DNA of 64,000 nt, from positions 744,001 to 808,000 of the forward strand of contig NZ_JAHBRX010000001.1 of NCBI RefSeq assembly GCF_018398335.1. The letters run 5' to 3'. Position 1 is the first letter of the stretch. Every line of letters begins with the position of its first letter. The notes beneath the pieces are model-generated. The model ran no database searches. It had not been told where the DNA came from and worked only from the letters and a program-made list of their open reading frames with translations. The position numbers and the translations under genes are program-made. The DNA is from Chelatococcus sp. HY11. Lineage in GTDB: Bacteria > Pseudomonadota > Alphaproteobacteria > Rhizobiales > Beijerinckiaceae. Shown here in pieces: positions 51,882 through 61,328 of the stretch.

Positions 51882-51933
51882 CGTTACACTTCCCCTCAAA
51901 TCTCGCCCCGTTTGGGCGAAAGCGAGTGTAACG
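51882..51933. promoter_or_regulatory. two inverted arm-type sites and hairpin at attR
   Basis: CGTTACACTT at 51882-51891 faces GAGTGTAACG at 51924-51933, with a nested hairpin TCGCCC/GGGCGA between. The decamer also occurs twice beside attL, so these are likely integrase arm sites. Confidence 0.55.
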
Positions 51934-51957
51934 GGGCCTTGAAACCGCTCATTTCGT

Positions 51958-52007
51958 CCGGCCTGTCACGCCGGAGGTCGCGGGTTCGAGCCCCGTCACT
52001 CCCGCCA
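51958..52007 (+). repeat. attR core (50-bp tRNA-Asp 3' half)
   Basis: Perfect copy of 7242-7291. It lacks the acceptor 5' strand, D arm and part of the anticodon arm, so it is not a functional tRNA. Confidence 0.93.
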
Positions 52008-52235
52008 TTGGTTTCAATGGCTTAGCCGGACTTTACGCATAATCGTCCGAGCCGCTGTCGCGAGTGTTCTGATATCCTCCTCTCTGTTCTTCTAAGGCTG
52101 AACCCCGACGGCGTGTTCAATGTGTTCCGGCGGATGCGGCGACGTTCGGCTGGCTGTACGGCATGGACAACCATGGTCGCGGACTGGTTACCGCGAGGCG
52201 TTCATCGGACGATGTGGTGCGACAGGAGGAGACGG

Positions 52236-52634
52236 ATGAACAGCATCAATGTCATCGCGCCCTACAAACATTTTGGCATGTGGGTATTCGATGACGCCGA
52301 GGTGGGGCTGAAGCAGGAGCCGTTTGTCGCGGGCGCCGATAGTCTGATCGACTTCGCGACGGCGGGCATACCGGATGCGGCGCGTGGCTTTGTCATGGTC
52401 TTCTCGGCCGCCGCTTTTCCCGGACATCAATACACATTGGAGTGGCGCCGCGCCGAGGGCGACGGAAACGTTTACTACAATGGGGAGTTCCGTCAGGAGG
52501 GTTGGCTTTGCCCGGCCCTACTGCGTTATTTCGACCGCCCTCCGGCCCGGATTTATGTCCAGATCAAAGAGCGGGAAAGAACGGCACGTTCGCGCAACCT
52601 GCTCGGCCGCTGGGCCGAGCGCTGGCTTTCTTGA
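52236..52634 (+). CDS. DUF6717-like conserved protein
   Basis: A 132-residue protein with GGAGGAGACGG before the ATG. The pattern APYKHFGMWVFDDAEVGLKQ, then EPFVAGADSLID and EGWLCPALLRYFDRPPARIY, resembles a small family found in many bacteria without known function. It is the first host gene to the right of the prophage. Confidence 0.65.
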   Translation: MNSINVIAPYKHFGMWVFDDAEVGLKQEPFVAGADSLIDFATAGIPDAARGFVMVFSAAAFPGHQYTLEWRRAEGDGNVYYNGEFRQEGWLCPALLRYFDRPPARIYVQIKERERTARSRNLLGRWAERWLS

Positions 52635-52695
52635 CGCTCCTCCCACCGAATGGGGCTCCAGGGCGAAGGCCCTCCAGTTTATGGAGGGCATCGAC

Positions 52696-53661
52696 TCATG
52701 ACGCGATGCGCGTGGGCTGCATGTCCTCAACGAGCGGCAGCCGGCCGCGACAGCGCTCGATCAACTGCTGACCGGCGGCCCCGATGATTTCGCCGAGGGC
52801 GTGGAAATCGTTGGTACGAGGGGAGCTGCGCCGCCATGCAAGCCCAATCGTGCGCAGCGGAACCGGGTCCCGGAAACGTGACAGGTTCACGCGGGTGTCC
52901 TCGGCCACCTCGACGGCTGCCGCCATTTCGGGCAGGAGCGTGACGCCGTAGCCGTTGGCGATCAGCTGCACCAGCGTCGAGAGATTGCTGGCGCCGTTCT
53001 GCTGACGGACAAGCGCGGGCGGCACATTGCAGTAGCTGAGAACCTGCTCGCGCAGGCTGTGGCCGTCTTCCAGCAGGACGAGCTGGTCCGCGGCCACCAG
53101 GCTCGGCGAGAGCATGTGTGAGGGCGGGTTGCCGTGGTTCTGCGCCGGCGTGACGTAGAGCAGGTGCTCGTCGAATAGCGGCAACGTTTCAATGTCGGGA
53201 TGTTCAAGCGGAAGGGAGACGAGAATCGCGTCGATCCGGCCTGAGATCAATTCGCCCACGAGGGCACCCGTCATAGTCTCGCGCAGCGTCAGTTCCAATG
53301 CCGGGAAGCCTGCCTTGATCTGGGGCAGCGTACCTGGAATGAGATACCGGGCGATCGAAGGCTCGGCGCCGAGAACGAAGGGGCCGGACAGCGGTCCGCT
53401 TGTGCGCCGTGTGAATTCGGTGAGATCGAGCACGGTTGCCAGAATATCACGGGCGCGCCGCGCAACCTCATGGCCGACCTCCGTCAATTGAACGTCGCCG
53501 CGCCGGCGTTCGATCAGAGGAGTTCCGAGCAAGGTCTCCAGCTCGCGCATCTGCATGGAGAGCGCTGGCTGCGTCACCGAACATTCTTCGGCGGCGCGTC
53601 CAAAATGCCGATGCCGTGAAAGGGCTTCGAAATAACGAAGGTGTCTAAATGTTATCATCAT
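52696..53661 (-). CDS. OxyR-like LysR regulator with serine at the peroxidatic position
   Basis: A 321-residue regulator. The N-terminal winged HTH (FRHLRYFEALSRHRHFGRAA, then VTQPALSMQMRELE) is followed by a LysR effector domain. The OxyR redox segment reads EDGHSLREQVLSYC, so S202 takes the place of peroxidatic C199 of E. coli OxyR, while C211 matches C208 with the same nine-residue spacing. It therefore should not form the activating disulfide and may respond to another signal. Confidence 0.85.
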   Translation of the reverse strand: MMITFRHLRYFEALSRHRHFGRAAEECSVTQPALSMQMRELETLLGTPLIERRRGDVQLTEVGHEVARRARDILATVLDLTEFTRRTSGPLSGPFVLGAEPSIARYLIPGTLPQIKAGFPALELTLRETMTGALVGELISGRIDAILVSLPLEHPDIETLPLFDEHLLYVTPAQNHGNPPSHMLSPSLVAADQLVLLEDGHSLREQVLSYCNVPPALVRQQNGASNLSTLVQLIANGYGVTLLPEMAAAVEVAEDTRVNLSRFRDPVPLRTIGLAWRRSSPRTNDFHALGEIIGAAGQQLIERCRGRLPLVEDMQPTRIAS

Positions 53662-53718
53662 GGAAATTCATTTCTTTTCTAAATATAAAGAAAATAATGA
53701 GGAATAATATTGCAAGGA

Positions 53719-55251
53719 TTAGATGATTCCAAGTTTTCGCCAAAGAGGAAATTTATTTTCTATTATTGGCTGGATCTGATTTTCCAGGAAACGTGTGGCT
53801 TCTTCGTCGTCCGTGAGGGCGGTGCCCTCGCGTTGCGGGCGCCGCTCCAGCAGCTTGAAGATGTTCAAGGCATGCCGGGTGATGCTGGACAGGTCTTCAT
53901 GGCAGCCGTCGAAGACGGCGCTCAAGGCAAGAAGATCGAAGTCGTCAACGGGTAATCCGCTGCCCAGAACCGGCGAAGCGATGGAATGATAGACCCGCCC
54001 AATTTTCAGTCGCTCCGTGATCCATCGGTTGAAGCGCTGCGAGGGAGCTGGGTCGGTTGGGACGCCAGGCGTCAGCGCGAAGACCTGATGCGAATGGATG
54101 AGCAGCGCCAGGCAGTCGAGCAACGTGCCGAGGCTCTCGTTGCGGAAGGCGGGCAGGGCGCGCAGCTCCTCGACCGTTGCGGGTTTCTGCGCGACGAGAT
54201 CCGCGACAGGCTTGTAGAGTTCCTCCTTTCCTGTCAGCTCTCCGAGAGGGCCTTGGAAAGTGAATTTGAAATCCTCGCGCGGTCGGACGCCGACGAAGCG
54301 AACACGTTCCAGCAGCTCGCGATGTTCCGCCTTGGTGAGTGGCGTCATACCTCGGGAGAAGATGTCCCGGCGGAAGCGCTTGTTGGCGGCGTAGTCACGT
54401 ATCGTCTCCCTCAACCCCACATCGTGGGCGCTCGCCACCATCTCATGAAGGGCCGAGGGTACGGCATATTGATCGAGGTTCTCCGCAATGGTCGCGGAGC
54501 CGACATATCCGAGCTTGGCCTCGTCCAACATCGCGGCGACCGTGGCGAAGGGCATGATCTCCCAGTCCGCCCCGAAATATTCGTGCGCGAGATAAATCTT
54601 ATCCTGTTTCAGCAGGTGATCGAGATGGGCCGCGGCGGGTGGGTTGGCCGTGAAATAGGCGGCACCGCCATTGCGCAATTGTGTCAGCTGATCGAGCGCG
54701 AGGCCGACTTGCGTGTCGGAATGGCCGGGGTTGCGCTGGCGGGTATCGAGCATGAACTGCCGCATGGGCAGAATGGAGGCCCAGCCCGGTTGGCAATTGT
54801 ATGAGATATAGACAAGCCCCTCCGGCCGAAGGCGTTGCCGGATGATCGACAGGATCGCGTCGCGGGCGTCGGCTGAGACCCAGCTCCAGATGCCGTGAAG
54901 CGATACGATATCGGCAGGCTCCCGCTGCCCGGCCGCCGCCTGTTCCTGAAAGCTCGCCTCGATGACTTCGATGTTGGACAGTTCGGCATTGGCAATCAGG
55001 CGCGAGGCGTGGACCACATGCGCGGGGTTGAAGTCATAACCCTCGAACGCGATGTGGGGGTTCGCGGCGGCGAGCAAGGCAAGACCGAAGCCTTGTCCGC
55101 ATCCCAGCTCGACGACGCGTCGCGGAGCAAAAGCTCCGCCCGGTGAGCGGCCGGATACCAAGGCAGCGAATGCCAGATGTGCGGGTGCCATTTCTCTATA
55201 GAAATGCGCAGTGTAACCGACATCGGTTACGTAACCTCGGGTCCAGTGCAT
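53719..55251 (-). CDS. class I methyltransferase with regulatory domain
   Basis: A 510-residue protein. Motif I is VVELGCGQGFGLALLA, followed by the AdoMet-binding acidic strand FEGYDFNPAHV. The central region from about 220 (KIYLAHEYFGADWEIMPFAT) is the methyltransferase regulatory domain, and the C-terminal part is a winged-helix-like extension. The substrate is unknown. Related proteins can be found beside surface or toxin genes; none is seen here. Confidence 0.8.
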   Translation of the reverse strand: MHWTRGYVTDVGYTAHFYREMAPAHLAFAALVSGRSPGGAFAPRRVVELGCGQGFGLALLAAANPHIAFEGYDFNPAHVVHASRLIANAELSNIEVIEASFQEQAAAGQREPADIVSLHGIWSWVSADARDAILSIIRQRLRPEGLVYISYNCQPGWASILPMRQFMLDTRQRNPGHSDTQVGLALDQLTQLRNGGAAYFTANPPAAAHLDHLLKQDKIYLAHEYFGADWEIMPFATVAAMLDEAKLGYVGSATIAENLDQYAVPSALHEMVASAHDVGLRETIRDYAANKRFRRDIFSRGMTPLTKAEHRELLERVRFVGVRPREDFKFTFQGPLGELTGKEELYKPVADLVAQKPATVEELRALPAFRNESLGTLLDCLALLIHSHQVFALTPGVPTDPAPSQRFNRWITERLKIGRVYHSIASPVLGSGLPVDDFDLLALSAVFDGCHEDLSSITRHALNIFKLLERRPQREGTALTDDEEATRFLENQIQPIIENKFPLWRKLGII

Positions 55252-55737
55252 GTGCTGAAAGCTCCACGCTTGAAATTAGATATTGAAATCAAATTCAACC
55301 AATGCGTGTAAGTCATCAGAAATTGCTGACTGTGGCAAGCTTACACCCGCAGTTTTTCCCCTTCTCCCGGCCCCTCTCGGCTCGCATTGAACGCAGGAAT
55401 GATTGCACAGTCCGTAAGTGTTTACGAATCATAAACTAAGTTATGGATGGGCGTCGCGGTCTGGCGGCGTCTGGCGGTGCCTTGGCCATAGCGCCGTTGA
55501 CTATCAGGGCCGCGCCGATCAGCCCGGGCTTCTTACAGCGCATCGAGGAGGGCCGGGTGATCGGTGTGCTCACCGCCCGGCCCGTCGCAAGGCCGGCGGC
55601 GTGGCATCCATGGACACGCGCTGTTGAGGGCGCGAGGCGACTTTTCCGGGACAGGAGGCGGCGACTATGCTAGGCGACCCGTGGGCCTGCTGCGATTGGC
55701 GCGGGTTGAGATCGAAGCTTGGGACGGCCACCAGTTC
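55252..55737. other. intergenic region, no confident gene
   Basis: 486 bases between the divergent methyltransferase and TPR genes. A frame at 55443-55673 and an upstream extension of the TPR gene exist, but neither has a ribosome site or family features. The left part is A/T-rich (around 55260-55440) and should hold the promoters. Confidence 0.5.
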
Positions 55738-56397
55738 ATGACCGACATTTTCCGTGAGATCGAAGACGATCTGAAACGCGACAGATATCTCAAACTGTGG
55801 GGGCGCTTTGGCCCGCTGCTGGTGGTCCTTGCCGTTCTCATCGCACTCGCGGCCGGCGGGTGGAGCTTCTGGCGCTATCGCCAGGTGGAGGCGGCGAGAG
55901 CCGCGGGCAACCAGTTCGAACAGGCGATCGATCTGTCGCGCGACGACAAGGAGACGGAGGCGGAGGCGGTTTTGCAGGAGCTCGCGAAGACCGCTCCCGC
56001 AGGCTACCGTGATCTCGCGCGTTTCCGCCTCGCGGCAGAGATCGGCCGACGTGACGCAGCCGCCGGCGCCAGCGCCTTCGAGGCGCTGTCCAGCGATGGG
56101 AGCGTGCCTGCGACGATGCAGCAGCTCGCGACGCTGCGGGCGGCGATGCTGCGGCTCAACGCCGGTGACACGTCGACGATCGAGGCAAAGCTGACCCCAC
56201 TTGCGGCCCCTGGCCAGGCTTGGCGGAATTCAGCCCGCGAACTCCTCGGTCTCGCTGCGCTGAAGGCGGGCAATTATGAAGCCGCCGGGCGCTGGTTCGA
56301 TCAGATCGCCGCCGATGCCGAGGCGCCACCCGCGTTGCGCCAACGCGCGGAGCTCTACCTTGCGCTGGTGCAGGGCGGTCCCGTCACCGTCAAGTAG
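55738..56397 (+). CDS. TPR-type membrane protein (YfgM/AncA-like)
   Basis: A 219-residue protein with a cytoplasmic N-terminus (MTDIFREIEDDLKRDRYLKLW), one transmembrane helix (about 25-47, FGPLLVVLAVLIALAAGGW) and a periplasmic TPR_21 domain. The position directly before der is where the YfgM-BamB pair is found in many proteobacteria; YfgM helps chaperone trafficking at the Sec translocon. No BamB gene is present here. Confidence 0.8.
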   Translation: MTDIFREIEDDLKRDRYLKLWGRFGPLLVVLAVLIALAAGGWSFWRYRQVEAARAAGNQFEQAIDLSRDDKETEAEAVLQELAKTAPAGYRDLARFRLAAEIGRRDAAAGASAFEALSSDGSVPATMQQLATLRAAMLRLNAGDTSTIEAKLTPLAAPGQAWRNSARELLGLAALKAGNYEAAGRWFDQIAADAEAPPALRQRAELYLALVQGGPVTVK

Positions 56398-56448
56398 CCA
56401 GTACAGAGCCTGCTCCGCTCCCTTATTCGTTTTCCGTCAGTCGAGATC

Positions 56449-57792
56449 ATGGTCGCCACAGTCGCAATCGTCGGTCGTCCCAATGTGGGTAAGTCGACCC
56501 TTTTCAACCGGCTTGTCGGCAAGAAGCTCGCGCTCGTCGATGATCGTCCGGGCGTTACCCGTGATCGCCGCGAGGGTGAGGCCCATCTCGGCGATCTGAC
56601 TTTCACCGTGGTTGACACGGCCGGCCTCGAGGAGGCCGACGCCGACAGCCTGACGGGCCGCATGCGCGCCCAGACCGAAGCGGCCGTGATGGCGGCCGAC
56701 GTCATTCTTTTCGTCATCGACGTCCGCAGCGGCATCACGCCCTCGGATCGGCAGTTCGCCGATCTCGTCCGCAAGTCCGGCAAGCCCGTCGTGCTCCTCG
56801 CCAACAAAGCCGAGGGGCGCAGCGGGCTTGAAGCCTCCTACGAGGCCTTCACGCTCGGCCTCGGCGATCCCGTGCCGATCTCGGCCGAACATGGCGAAGG
56901 CACGAGCGACCTCTATGACGCACTTGCCGCCCTTCTGCCCGCTCCCGAGCATGACGATGAAGAGGACGAGGCATCGCGGTCCATTCGCATCGCCATCGTC
57001 GGTCGTCCCAATGCCGGCAAGTCCACGCTCATCAACCGCATGGTCGGCGAGGACCGTCTGCTCACCGGTCCCGAAGCCGGGATCACGCGTGATTCCATTT
57101 CTCTCGACTGGGAGTGGCGCGGCCGGCCGATCAAGCTGTTCGACACCGCGGGGCTGCGCAAGCGCGCCCGCGTCGAGGACAAGCTCGAGAAGCTGTCCGT
57201 CGCCGACGGATTGCGCGCCGCGCGTTTCGCCGAAGTCGTGGTCGTGCTGCTGGATGCCACCATTCCCTTCGAGAAGCAGGATCTCACCATCGTCGACCTC
57301 ATTGAGCGTGAGGGGCGGGCCTTGGTCATCGGGCTCAACAAATGGGATCTGGTCGCGGATCAGCCCGGCCTCCTGAAGACACTGAAGGAAGAGGCCGCGC
57401 GGTTGCTGTCGCAGGTGAAGGGCGTGACGATCGTGCCGCTGTCCGGACTTGCCGGGCGCGGCATCGACCAACTGATGGAAGCCGTCGTCGCCGCCCATGA
57501 GGTTTGGAACAGCCGCATATCGACCTCGCAGCTGAACCGGTGGCTTGCCGACGCCACAACGGCGCATCCTCCGCCGGCCGTCTCGGGCCGCCGCATCAAG
57601 ATCCGCTACATGACGCAGGTGAAGAGCCGGCCGCCGCATTTCGCGGTCTTCGGCAATCAGCTCGCATCGCTGCCGACGTCTTATTCACGCTATCTCGTCA
57701 ATGGCTTGCGCGAGACTTTTGATCTTCCGGGTACACCTATCCGGCTCTCGCTGCGCCAGGGCGACAATCCCTACGACAAGAAGAAGCGCTGA
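56449..57792 (+). CDS. der: ribosome-associated GTPase Der (EngA)
   Basis: A 447-residue GTPase with two tandem G domains (first P-loop [12 protein letters not shown] at about 10-18, second [12 protein letters not shown] near 190), DTAGL switch-II segments and NKWD-type G4 motif in GLNKWDLV, followed by a KH-like domain. It is essential for 50S ribosomal subunit maturation. Confidence 0.97.
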   Translation: MVATVAIVGRPNVGKSTLFNRLVGKKLALVDDRPGVTRDRREGEAHLGDLTFTVVDTAGLEEADADSLTGRMRAQTEAAVMAADVILFVIDVRSGITPSDRQFADLVRKSGKPVVLLANKAEGRSGLEASYEAFTLGLGDPVPISAEHGEGTSDLYDALAALLPAPEHDDEEDEASRSIRIAIVGRPNAGKSTLINRMVGEDRLLTGPEAGITRDSISLDWEWRGRPIKLFDTAGLRKRARVEDKLEKLSVADGLRAARFAEVVVVLLDATIPFEKQDLTIVDLIEREGRALVIGLNKWDLVADQPGLLKTLKEEAARLLSQVKGVTIVPLSGLAGRGIDQLMEAVVAAHEVWNSRISTSQLNRWLADATTAHPPPAVSGRRIKIRYMTQVKSRPPHFAVFGNQLASLPTSYSRYLVNGLRETFDLPGTPIRLSLRQGDNPYDKKKR

Positions 57793-57870
57793 TATCTCGC
57801 TTACTCAGGGAGGGGGGCGGTAGCGCTAAGTCCCTTTCCGATCAATGTGAAGCACCTGATCCCCTCCGGT

Positions 57871-57957
57871 GCCATCCCCGGTCTTGTGCCGGGGATCCCG
57901 ATCGGAAGGACAAGAAGCCCCACTTATCGGGATGGCCGGGGCAAGCCTGGCCATGAC
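57871..57957. repeat. palindromic intergenic repeat, copy 1
   Basis: GCCATCCCCGG...CCGGGG and a second GC-rich palindrome ending CCTGGCCATGAC. Related to the element at 58804-58886. Such repeats are widespread between genes in Hyphomicrobiales. Confidence 0.55.
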
Positions 57958-58020
57958 GGCAGAGTTTCATCGACGGCAGAGTTTCATTGCTTCAACCAGA
58001 TCGGGAAGCGCTGAAAAAAA

Positions 58021-58767
58021 TCAGGCCGGCATTTGCGGCGTCAGGACCCGGCCGGCGGGGAAATCGAAAATCTTGCCCGTCTCGGTCCAGTCCGGCGAAG
58101 CCAGCGTCACGAGATGCGGAGCGAGGTCTTCCGGCGTCTTGAGCGTCTGCGGATCCTCGCCCGGCATGGCGGCGCGGCGCATGGCGGTGCGCAGCGGGCC
58201 GGGATTGACCAGCATGACGCGCAGGGCGGTTTTTTCGGTCTCGGCGGCGTAGCTTCTTGCCATCGCCTCGACCGCCGCCTTCGAGGCCGCGTAGGGACCC
58301 CAGAACGCACGGCAGGAATGAGCGGCGCCCGACGACAGGAAGATGGCGCGGCCCGCGTCCGACACGCGCAGCAGCGGGTCGAGCGATCGGATCAGCCGCC
58401 AGTTCGCGGTGACATTGATCGCCATGACATTGTCCCACACCTTCGGCTCGATATGGCCGAGAGGCGAGAGCACGCCGAGAACCCCGGCATTCGCCAGGAG
58501 GATGTCCAGCTTGCCCCAGCGCTCATGGAGCGCGGCGCCGAGGCGATCCAAGCCGTCATAGTCATTGAGGTCGACGGGGACGAGCGTGGCGTTTCCGCCG
58601 GCGGCGCGGATCTCGTCATCGAGTTCCTCGAGCGCGCCGACCGTGCGGGCTAGCGCGACCACATGGGCGCCGGCGCGGGCATAGGCCAGGGCGGCGGCGC
58701 GGCCGATGCCACGGGATGCGCCGGTGACCAGCGCGATGCGATCCGCGAGGGGACGGGACATGGGCAT
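58021..58767 (-). CDS. SDR-family oxidoreductase
   Basis: A 248-residue dehydrogenase. TGASRGIGRAAALAYARAGA is the cofactor site, LANAG follows, and the active site is SSGAAHS with YAASK (Tyr/Lys). It is complete. The substrate is unknown; it lies between der and purF on the strand of purF. Confidence 0.9.
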   Translation of the reverse strand: MPMSRPLADRIALVTGASRGIGRAAALAYARAGAHVVALARTVGALEELDDEIRAAGGNATLVPVDLNDYDGLDRLGAALHERWGKLDILLANAGVLGVLSPLGHIEPKVWDNVMAINVTANWRLIRSLDPLLRVSDAGRAIFLSSGAAHSCRAFWGPYAASKAAVEAMARSYAAETEKTALRVMLVNPGPLRTAMRRAAMPGEDPQTLKTPEDLAPHLVTLASPDWTETGKIFDFPAGRVLTPQMPA

Positions 58768-58803
58768 TCCGTTCTAGGTTTAATTGATAGTCAGTTTTCA
58801 GTT

Positions 58804-58886
58804 GTCATGGCCGGGCTGGTCCCGGCCATCCCGATGAATGGAGGCGTCTCTCCGGTCGGGATCACCGGGACAAGCCCGGTGATGAC
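58804..58886. repeat. palindromic intergenic repeat, copy 2
   Basis: GTCATGGCCGGGCTGGTCCC and, further on, ATCACCGGGACAAGCCCGGT form two adjacent hairpins, related to 57871-57957 in reverse order. Confidence 0.55.
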
Positions 58887-58925
58887 GGTGGTATCTCTTG
58901 GCAATTCTTGAATGTTGATTGGCCC

Positions 58926-59028
58926 TAGAGCATTTCCAGCTAAAGCGCGGAGCGGTTCGGCGTCCGAAAGTGCGTAAAATCAATGAGATAGCGCTTTTCC
59001 GGCGCCATGGATTTCACCGGAAAAGCGC
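58926..59028. repeat. Rhizobiales-type intergenic repeat with hairpin
   Basis: It begins TAGAGCATTTCCAGC and ends with a 12-base hairpin GCGCTTTTCCGG/CCGGAAAAGCGC (58991-59002 and 59017-59028). The sequence type is common between genes in the order. The hairpin may also close the purF message. Confidence 0.55.
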
Positions 59029-59040
59029 GCAGGACGCCGA

Positions 59041-60513
59041 TCAGCCGGCTTCCGCAAGGAGGGACAACTGCGACGTGCGCTCCCCCATGAGGTCTGTCAG
59101 TGTGGTGGGATAATCACCGGTGAAATAGTGATCGGTGAACTGCGGCTGGGAGGGGTTGCGGCCGTCCTTCTCGCCGAGCGCCCTGTAGAGGCCGTCGACG
59201 GATACGAAAGCCAGGCTGTCGACGCCGGTGAACTCCCGCATCTCCTCCAGGCTCATGCGGGCCGCGAGCAGTTTCTCGCGATCCGGCATGTCGATGCCGT
59301 AGTAGTCGGGATACATGATCGGCGGGGAGGCGATGCGGAAATGCACTTCCGTGGCGCCGGCGTCCCGCATCATCTGCACGATCTTGACCGATGTCGTGCC
59401 ACGGACGATCGAATCGTCGATCAGCACGATGCGCTTGCCCTCGACGAGAGCGCGGTTTGCCGAGTGCTTCAACCGCACGCCGAGCGCGCGGATGGCCTGG
59501 GTCGGCTCGATAAAGGTGCGGCCGACGTAGTGGTTGCGAATGATGCCGAGTTCATAGGGGATGCCCGCGGCCTGGGCGAAGCCGAGCGCCGCCGGCACGC
59601 CGGAATCGGGCACTGGCACGACGATGTCCGCATCGACAGGCGCTTCCCGCGCGAGTGTTGCGCCGATGGCCTTGCGGACACCGTAGACGGAACGGCCGTT
59701 CACGACCGAATCCGGCCGGGAGAAATAGACATATTCGAAGATGCAGGGGCGGGCCGGCTGGGCCGGGAAGGGCCGATGGCTCTCAAGGCCGGCTTCCGAG
59801 ATGACCACCACTTCGCCATTCTCAATATCCCGGACGAATCGGGCGCCGATAATATCGAGGGCGCAGGTCTCGGAGGCGAGGATGTAGTGGCCGTCGAGTT
59901 CGCCAAGCACCAGCGGGCGAATGCCGAGCGGGTCGCGCGCGCCGATGAGCTTCTTGTTGGTCAGGCTGACGATGGCATAGCCACCCTCGATCTGGCGCAG
60001 AGCGTCGATGAAGCGCTCAAGAAAGCGCGTGCGGCGCGAGCGGGCCACGAGGTGGAGGATCGCTTCCGTGTCGGAGGTCGACTGGCAGATCGCGCCTTCG
60101 GCGACCAGCCTGCGCCGGAGCGTGAGGCCGTTGGTGAGATTGCCGTTATGCGCCACCGCGAAACCGCCGCTCGCAAGTTCAGCGAACAGGGGTTGCACAT
60201 TGCGCAAAATCGTCGCGCCGGTAGTAGAGTACCGCGTATGGCCGATGGCGATATGGCCCTTCAGGCGCTCTATGGTCGCGGGATCGGAGAAGTTATCGCC
60301 GACGAGGCCAAGATGCCGCTCCGACTGGAAGCGGGTGCCGTCGAAGGACACGATGCCGGCGGCTTCCTGGCCGCGATGCTGCAGCGCATGCATGCCGAGC
60401 GCGGTGATCGCGGCGGCGTCGGGGTGCCCATAAATGCCGAATACCCCGCACTCCTCATGCAGGGTATCAGCTTCGGAATCGAAATCGTCGAATCCGCGGC
60501 TATCTTCCATCAT
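59041..60513 (-). CDS. purF: amidophosphoribosyltransferase
   Basis: A 490-residue enzyme making 5-phosphoribosylamine from PRPP and glutamine, the first purine step. The N-terminal propeptide is followed by the catalytic cysteine in HEECGVFGIYG, the glutaminase domain has HTRYSTTG and HNGNLTN, and the PRTase site is VLIDDSIVRGTTS. Complete and intact. Confidence 0.97.
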   Translation of the reverse strand: MMEDSRGFDDFDSEADTLHEECGVFGIYGHPDAAAITALGMHALQHRGQEAAGIVSFDGTRFQSERHLGLVGDNFSDPATIERLKGHIAIGHTRYSTTGATILRNVQPLFAELASGGFAVAHNGNLTNGLTLRRRLVAEGAICQSTSDTEAILHLVARSRRTRFLERFIDALRQIEGGYAIVSLTNKKLIGARDPLGIRPLVLGELDGHYILASETCALDIIGARFVRDIENGEVVVISEAGLESHRPFPAQPARPCIFEYVYFSRPDSVVNGRSVYGVRKAIGATLAREAPVDADIVVPVPDSGVPAALGFAQAAGIPYELGIIRNHYVGRTFIEPTQAIRALGVRLKHSANRALVEGKRIVLIDDSIVRGTTSVKIVQMMRDAGATEVHFRIASPPIMYPDYYGIDMPDREKLLAARMSLEEMREFTGVDSLAFVSVDGLYRALGEKDGRNPSQPQFTDHYFTGDYPTTLTDLMGERTSQLSLLAEAG

Positions 60514-60554
60514 TGAGTCTCCCGCCGGTAACCGAACGCGACCGCAACCGCGGT

Positions 60555-61208
60555 TTACCGGGACGCACCTGTAGCACCAGTGGCACCGTTTCTAACCGGC
60601 GCCTCGCTGCGGCGTTGCGGCGCAGGTTGCCCATTGGCGGGCGTCTGCGGCGATGTCTCGGGTTCGGCCGGGACATCAGCATCTCCATCCGGGCTCGGAC
60701 GGCGCAACTTCTGCAAGATGGTGCTTTCAGGGTCATCCGGCAACATCGCCACCAGACGATCGCCTGTCGATTGCAGCAGAGGCTTGGTTCTGGCCTGCTG
60801 CACCCATTCAGGTTGCATGTCTGGCTTCACGAGCCAATTGAAGAAAAGAAACCCGACAACGCAAATCAGAAAGCCGCGAGCTGCGCCGAAAATGAAGCCC
60901 AGCGAACGATCCACGGCACCGATGCGGGAATCCAGCACCAGGTCGGACAACTGCACCGTAATGAAGGACACGATGATCAGCGTGACAAGAAAGACCGCCG
61001 CTATGGCAACGACCAGCGCGATCGTCGGGTTAGCGATATGCGGCTTCACATAGGGAAGCACCTGGGCGTGCAGGAAGAGGGCAGCGACGGCCGCGGCAAC
61101 CCACGAGGCGATTGCGAGGACCTCGCGGGTAAAGCCTCGCACTGCCGCCAGAAGGGCGGACAGCAGGACGACGCCGATAACGATAAGGTCAAGAAGTGCG
61201 ACGGGCAT
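60555..61208 (-). CDS. cvpA: CvpA family membrane protein
   Basis: A 217-residue protein with four transmembrane helices (LLDLIVIGVVLLSALLAAVR, IASWVAAAVAALFLHAQVL, IALVVAIAAVFLVTLIIVSF, GFLICVVGFLFFNWL) and a Pro/Ala-rich tail. CvpA is required for colicin V production in E. coli and usually lies next to purF, as here. Confidence 0.92.
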   Translation of the reverse strand: MPVALLDLIVIGVVLLSALLAAVRGFTREVLAIASWVAAAVAALFLHAQVLPYVKPHIANPTIALVVAIAAVFLVTLIIVSFITVQLSDLVLDSRIGAVDRSLGFIFGAARGFLICVVGFLFFNWLVKPDMQPEWVQQARTKPLLQSTGDRLVAMLPDDPESTILQKLRRPSPDGDADVPAEPETSPQTPANGQPAPQRRSEAPVRNGATGATGASR

Positions 61209-61328
61209 GATCGAGCCTGGAAACCGCGAATCAGGGCGGGTGTACGGGGGCGTAACGTACTATCAGGTTGGTATAGCTCGCGTTACGGCGGTCGTCACCT
61301 CTCGCAAAGCTCTGTCCAATAAAACTTG

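Noticed and set aside
51958-52007. Second tRNA-Asp
   Set aside because: Only the 3' 50 bases are present; the acceptor 5' strand and D arm are missing, so it is the attR copy.
59128-60516. A 462-codon rightward open frame opposite purF
   Set aside because: The purF frame has all catalytic motifs; the opposite frame has no start signal or domain and is open only because of high GC in the third codon position.
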